Shown: positions 63,219 through 64,000 of the stretch, in pieces
How positions within the stretch are numbered: the first letter of the stretch is position 1
Layout of the letters: each line of letters opens with the position of its first letter
Assembly (NCBI GenBank): GCA_021776295.1
Contig: JAJFGE010000013.1
Location: 1-64,000 of the forward strand
Length of the DNA: 64,000 nucleotides
Origin: Hyphococcus sp.
GTDB taxonomy: Bacteria > Pseudomonadota > Alphaproteobacteria > Caulobacterales > Parvularculaceae
Reading direction: 5' to 3'
Position numbers and translations under genes: made by a program
The notes under the pieces: generated by a model
The model's database searches: none
The model's input: only the letters and a program-made list of their open reading frames with translations
What the model was told of the DNA's origin: nothing

Positions 63219-64000
63219 GTGAACGCGCTTGATAAAAATATCTCCGTCTCCGCCTATATGAATGATATCGGCGCCAAGGCGCGCGCTGCCGCGCGGGTGA
63301 TGGCGAAGGTTCCGGGCGAGCACAAAACCGCTGCGCTGCGCGCCGCTGCGCATATCATCGCTGCGCGCAAGGATGACATTTTGGCGATCAACGCCAAAGA
63401 AGTTGAAGCGGCGATTGGGCGGGAGCAAAAAGCTTCTTTCGTCGATCGTATGACGCTGACACCGGCGCGCATCGACGACATTATCGCTGCCCTCGGCGAT
63501 ATCGCCGCGCAGGACGATCCCGTCGGCAAGGTGATGCGCAAATGGTCGCGGCCGAGCGGGCTAGCGTTTGAACGCGTGCGCACGCCGATTGGCGTCATTG
63601 CGGTGATTTATGAAAGCCGTCCGAATGTCACGGTGGATGCAGCAGCGATTGCGGTGAAAGCCGGCAACGCGGTAATCTTGCGCGGCGGTTCGGAATGTAT
63701 TGGGACGTCGAAAGCGCTTTTTGGCTGTTTGCAGGAAGGGTTGGCGGCGAACGGTTTGCCCGAAGGCGCGGCGCAATTTGTTGTAACGCCGGACCGGGCG
63801 GCGGTTGGCGCGCTGCTTTCCGGTCTTGATGGAAACATCGACTTGGTTATTCCGCGCGGCGGAAAATCGCTGATCGCGCGCGTACAGTCTGAGGCGCGCA
63901 CGCCGGTTCTCTCGCATCTCGACGGGATTTGCCATATCTACATTGATCGCGATGCAGAGCTAGGCAAAGCCGTCGATATCACGCTTAATTCCAAGATGCG
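63219..64000 (+). CDS. proA: Gamma-glutamyl phosphate reductase, partial
   Basis: Second enzyme of proline synthesis, cut at the window end after 260 codons. Start is GTG, 5 bases after proB. Visible family blocks are ARVMAKVPGEHKTAAL, RTPIGVIAVIYESRPNVTVDAA, LRGGSECIGTSKAL and VIPRGGKSLIARVQ. The catalytic cysteine region lies beyond the window except the HLDGICH segment, where the cysteine appears near the end. Confidence 0.96.
   Translation, partial: MNALDKNISVSAYMNDIGAKARAAARVMAKVPGEHKTAALRAAAHIIAARKDDILAINAKEVEAAIGREQKASFVDRMTLTPARIDDIIAALGDIAAQDDPVGKVMRKWSRPSGLAFERVRTPIGVIAVIYESRPNVTVDAAAIAVKAGNAVILRGGSECIGTSKALFGCLQEGLAANGLPEGAAQFVVTPDRAAVGALLSGLDGNIDLVIPRGGKSLIARVQSEARTPVLSHLDGICHIYIDRDAELGKAVDITLNSKM

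Overview
The window is chromosomal DNA from an alphaproteobacterium. The strongest marker is sciP (28306-28596), the small CtrA-inhibitor family of the Caulobacter-type cell-cycle circuit, supported by alphaproteobacterial-type GyrA, HutG and FlhF and by TonB-dependent receptor/TorF outer-membrane proteins. Base composition is GC-rich throughout (roughly 60% by eye), with AT-rich stretches only at a few promoters. The gene set fits the Caulobacterales/Hyphomonadales/Parvularculales side of the class, but the genus cannot be fixed from sequence alone. No prophage, IS element, integrase or CRISPR array was seen; this is a gene-dense core region with some unusual modules.

Layout. 1-1638: a Kelch-repeat exported protein (cut by the window edge) and a lipoprotein Cu/Zn superoxide dismutase, on the minus strand. 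1789-7290 plus: gyrA, coaD, two cyclophilins and a crotonase. 7326-9314: a divergent ZIP/CDF metal-transporter pair sharing a control region with a perfect inverted repeat. 9268-19089 minus: an apparent peptide-uptake locus (TonB receptor, a substrate-binding protein fused to a permease, a second permease, a double ATPase, a P1/DmpA aminopeptidase), followed by an O-antigen-ligase-like membrane protein. 19591-25905: histidine utilisation (hutI-hutH-hutU plus an alpha/beta hydrolase, with hutG divergent). 25968-28596: a DUF2807-type exported protein, an FlhF-like GTPase and sciP. 29107-33433: an ArsR/AHSA1 pair that looks leaderless, mnmA, a GNAT enzyme, a Cys-cluster protein and an LhgO-like flavoenzyme; tRNA-Met follows. 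33594-35489 minus: an EF-hand protein with a sigma/anti-sigma/periplasmic-sensor module like CnrYXH. 35657-40193 plus: a molybdenum-cofactor operon moaA-moaD-moaE-moaB-moaC-moeA-mobA. 40403-43404: a PiT-like permease and an OprP-like porin with a Pho-box candidate between them, then a 59-residue secreted peptide with a perfect Pho box at its promoter. 43528-48962: prepilin peptidase, glutathione-dependent formaldehyde detoxification (class III ADH, a GNAT, S-formylglutathione hydrolase), a PrnB/DUF1864-type protein and a TorF porin. 49270-56924 plus: nitrogen assimilation (glnK-amtB-gltD-gltB). 57303-64000 plus: an aminotransferase, then a SAM-I riboswitch ahead of metX-metB-hom-proB-proA (proA is cut by the window end).

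Two families of palindromic intergenic repeats are present: a roughly 120-bp paired-hairpin element at 19432-19553 and 57056-57176, and a shorter REP-like element at 22091-22131 and 40242-40343. The most unusual items are the SBP-permease fusion, the SAM-I riboswitch whose proposed expression platform sequesters the metX ribosome-binding site, the Pho-box peptide at 43127-43306, the sigma-factor/EF-hand module, and the PrnB-like protein beside the formaldehyde genes.
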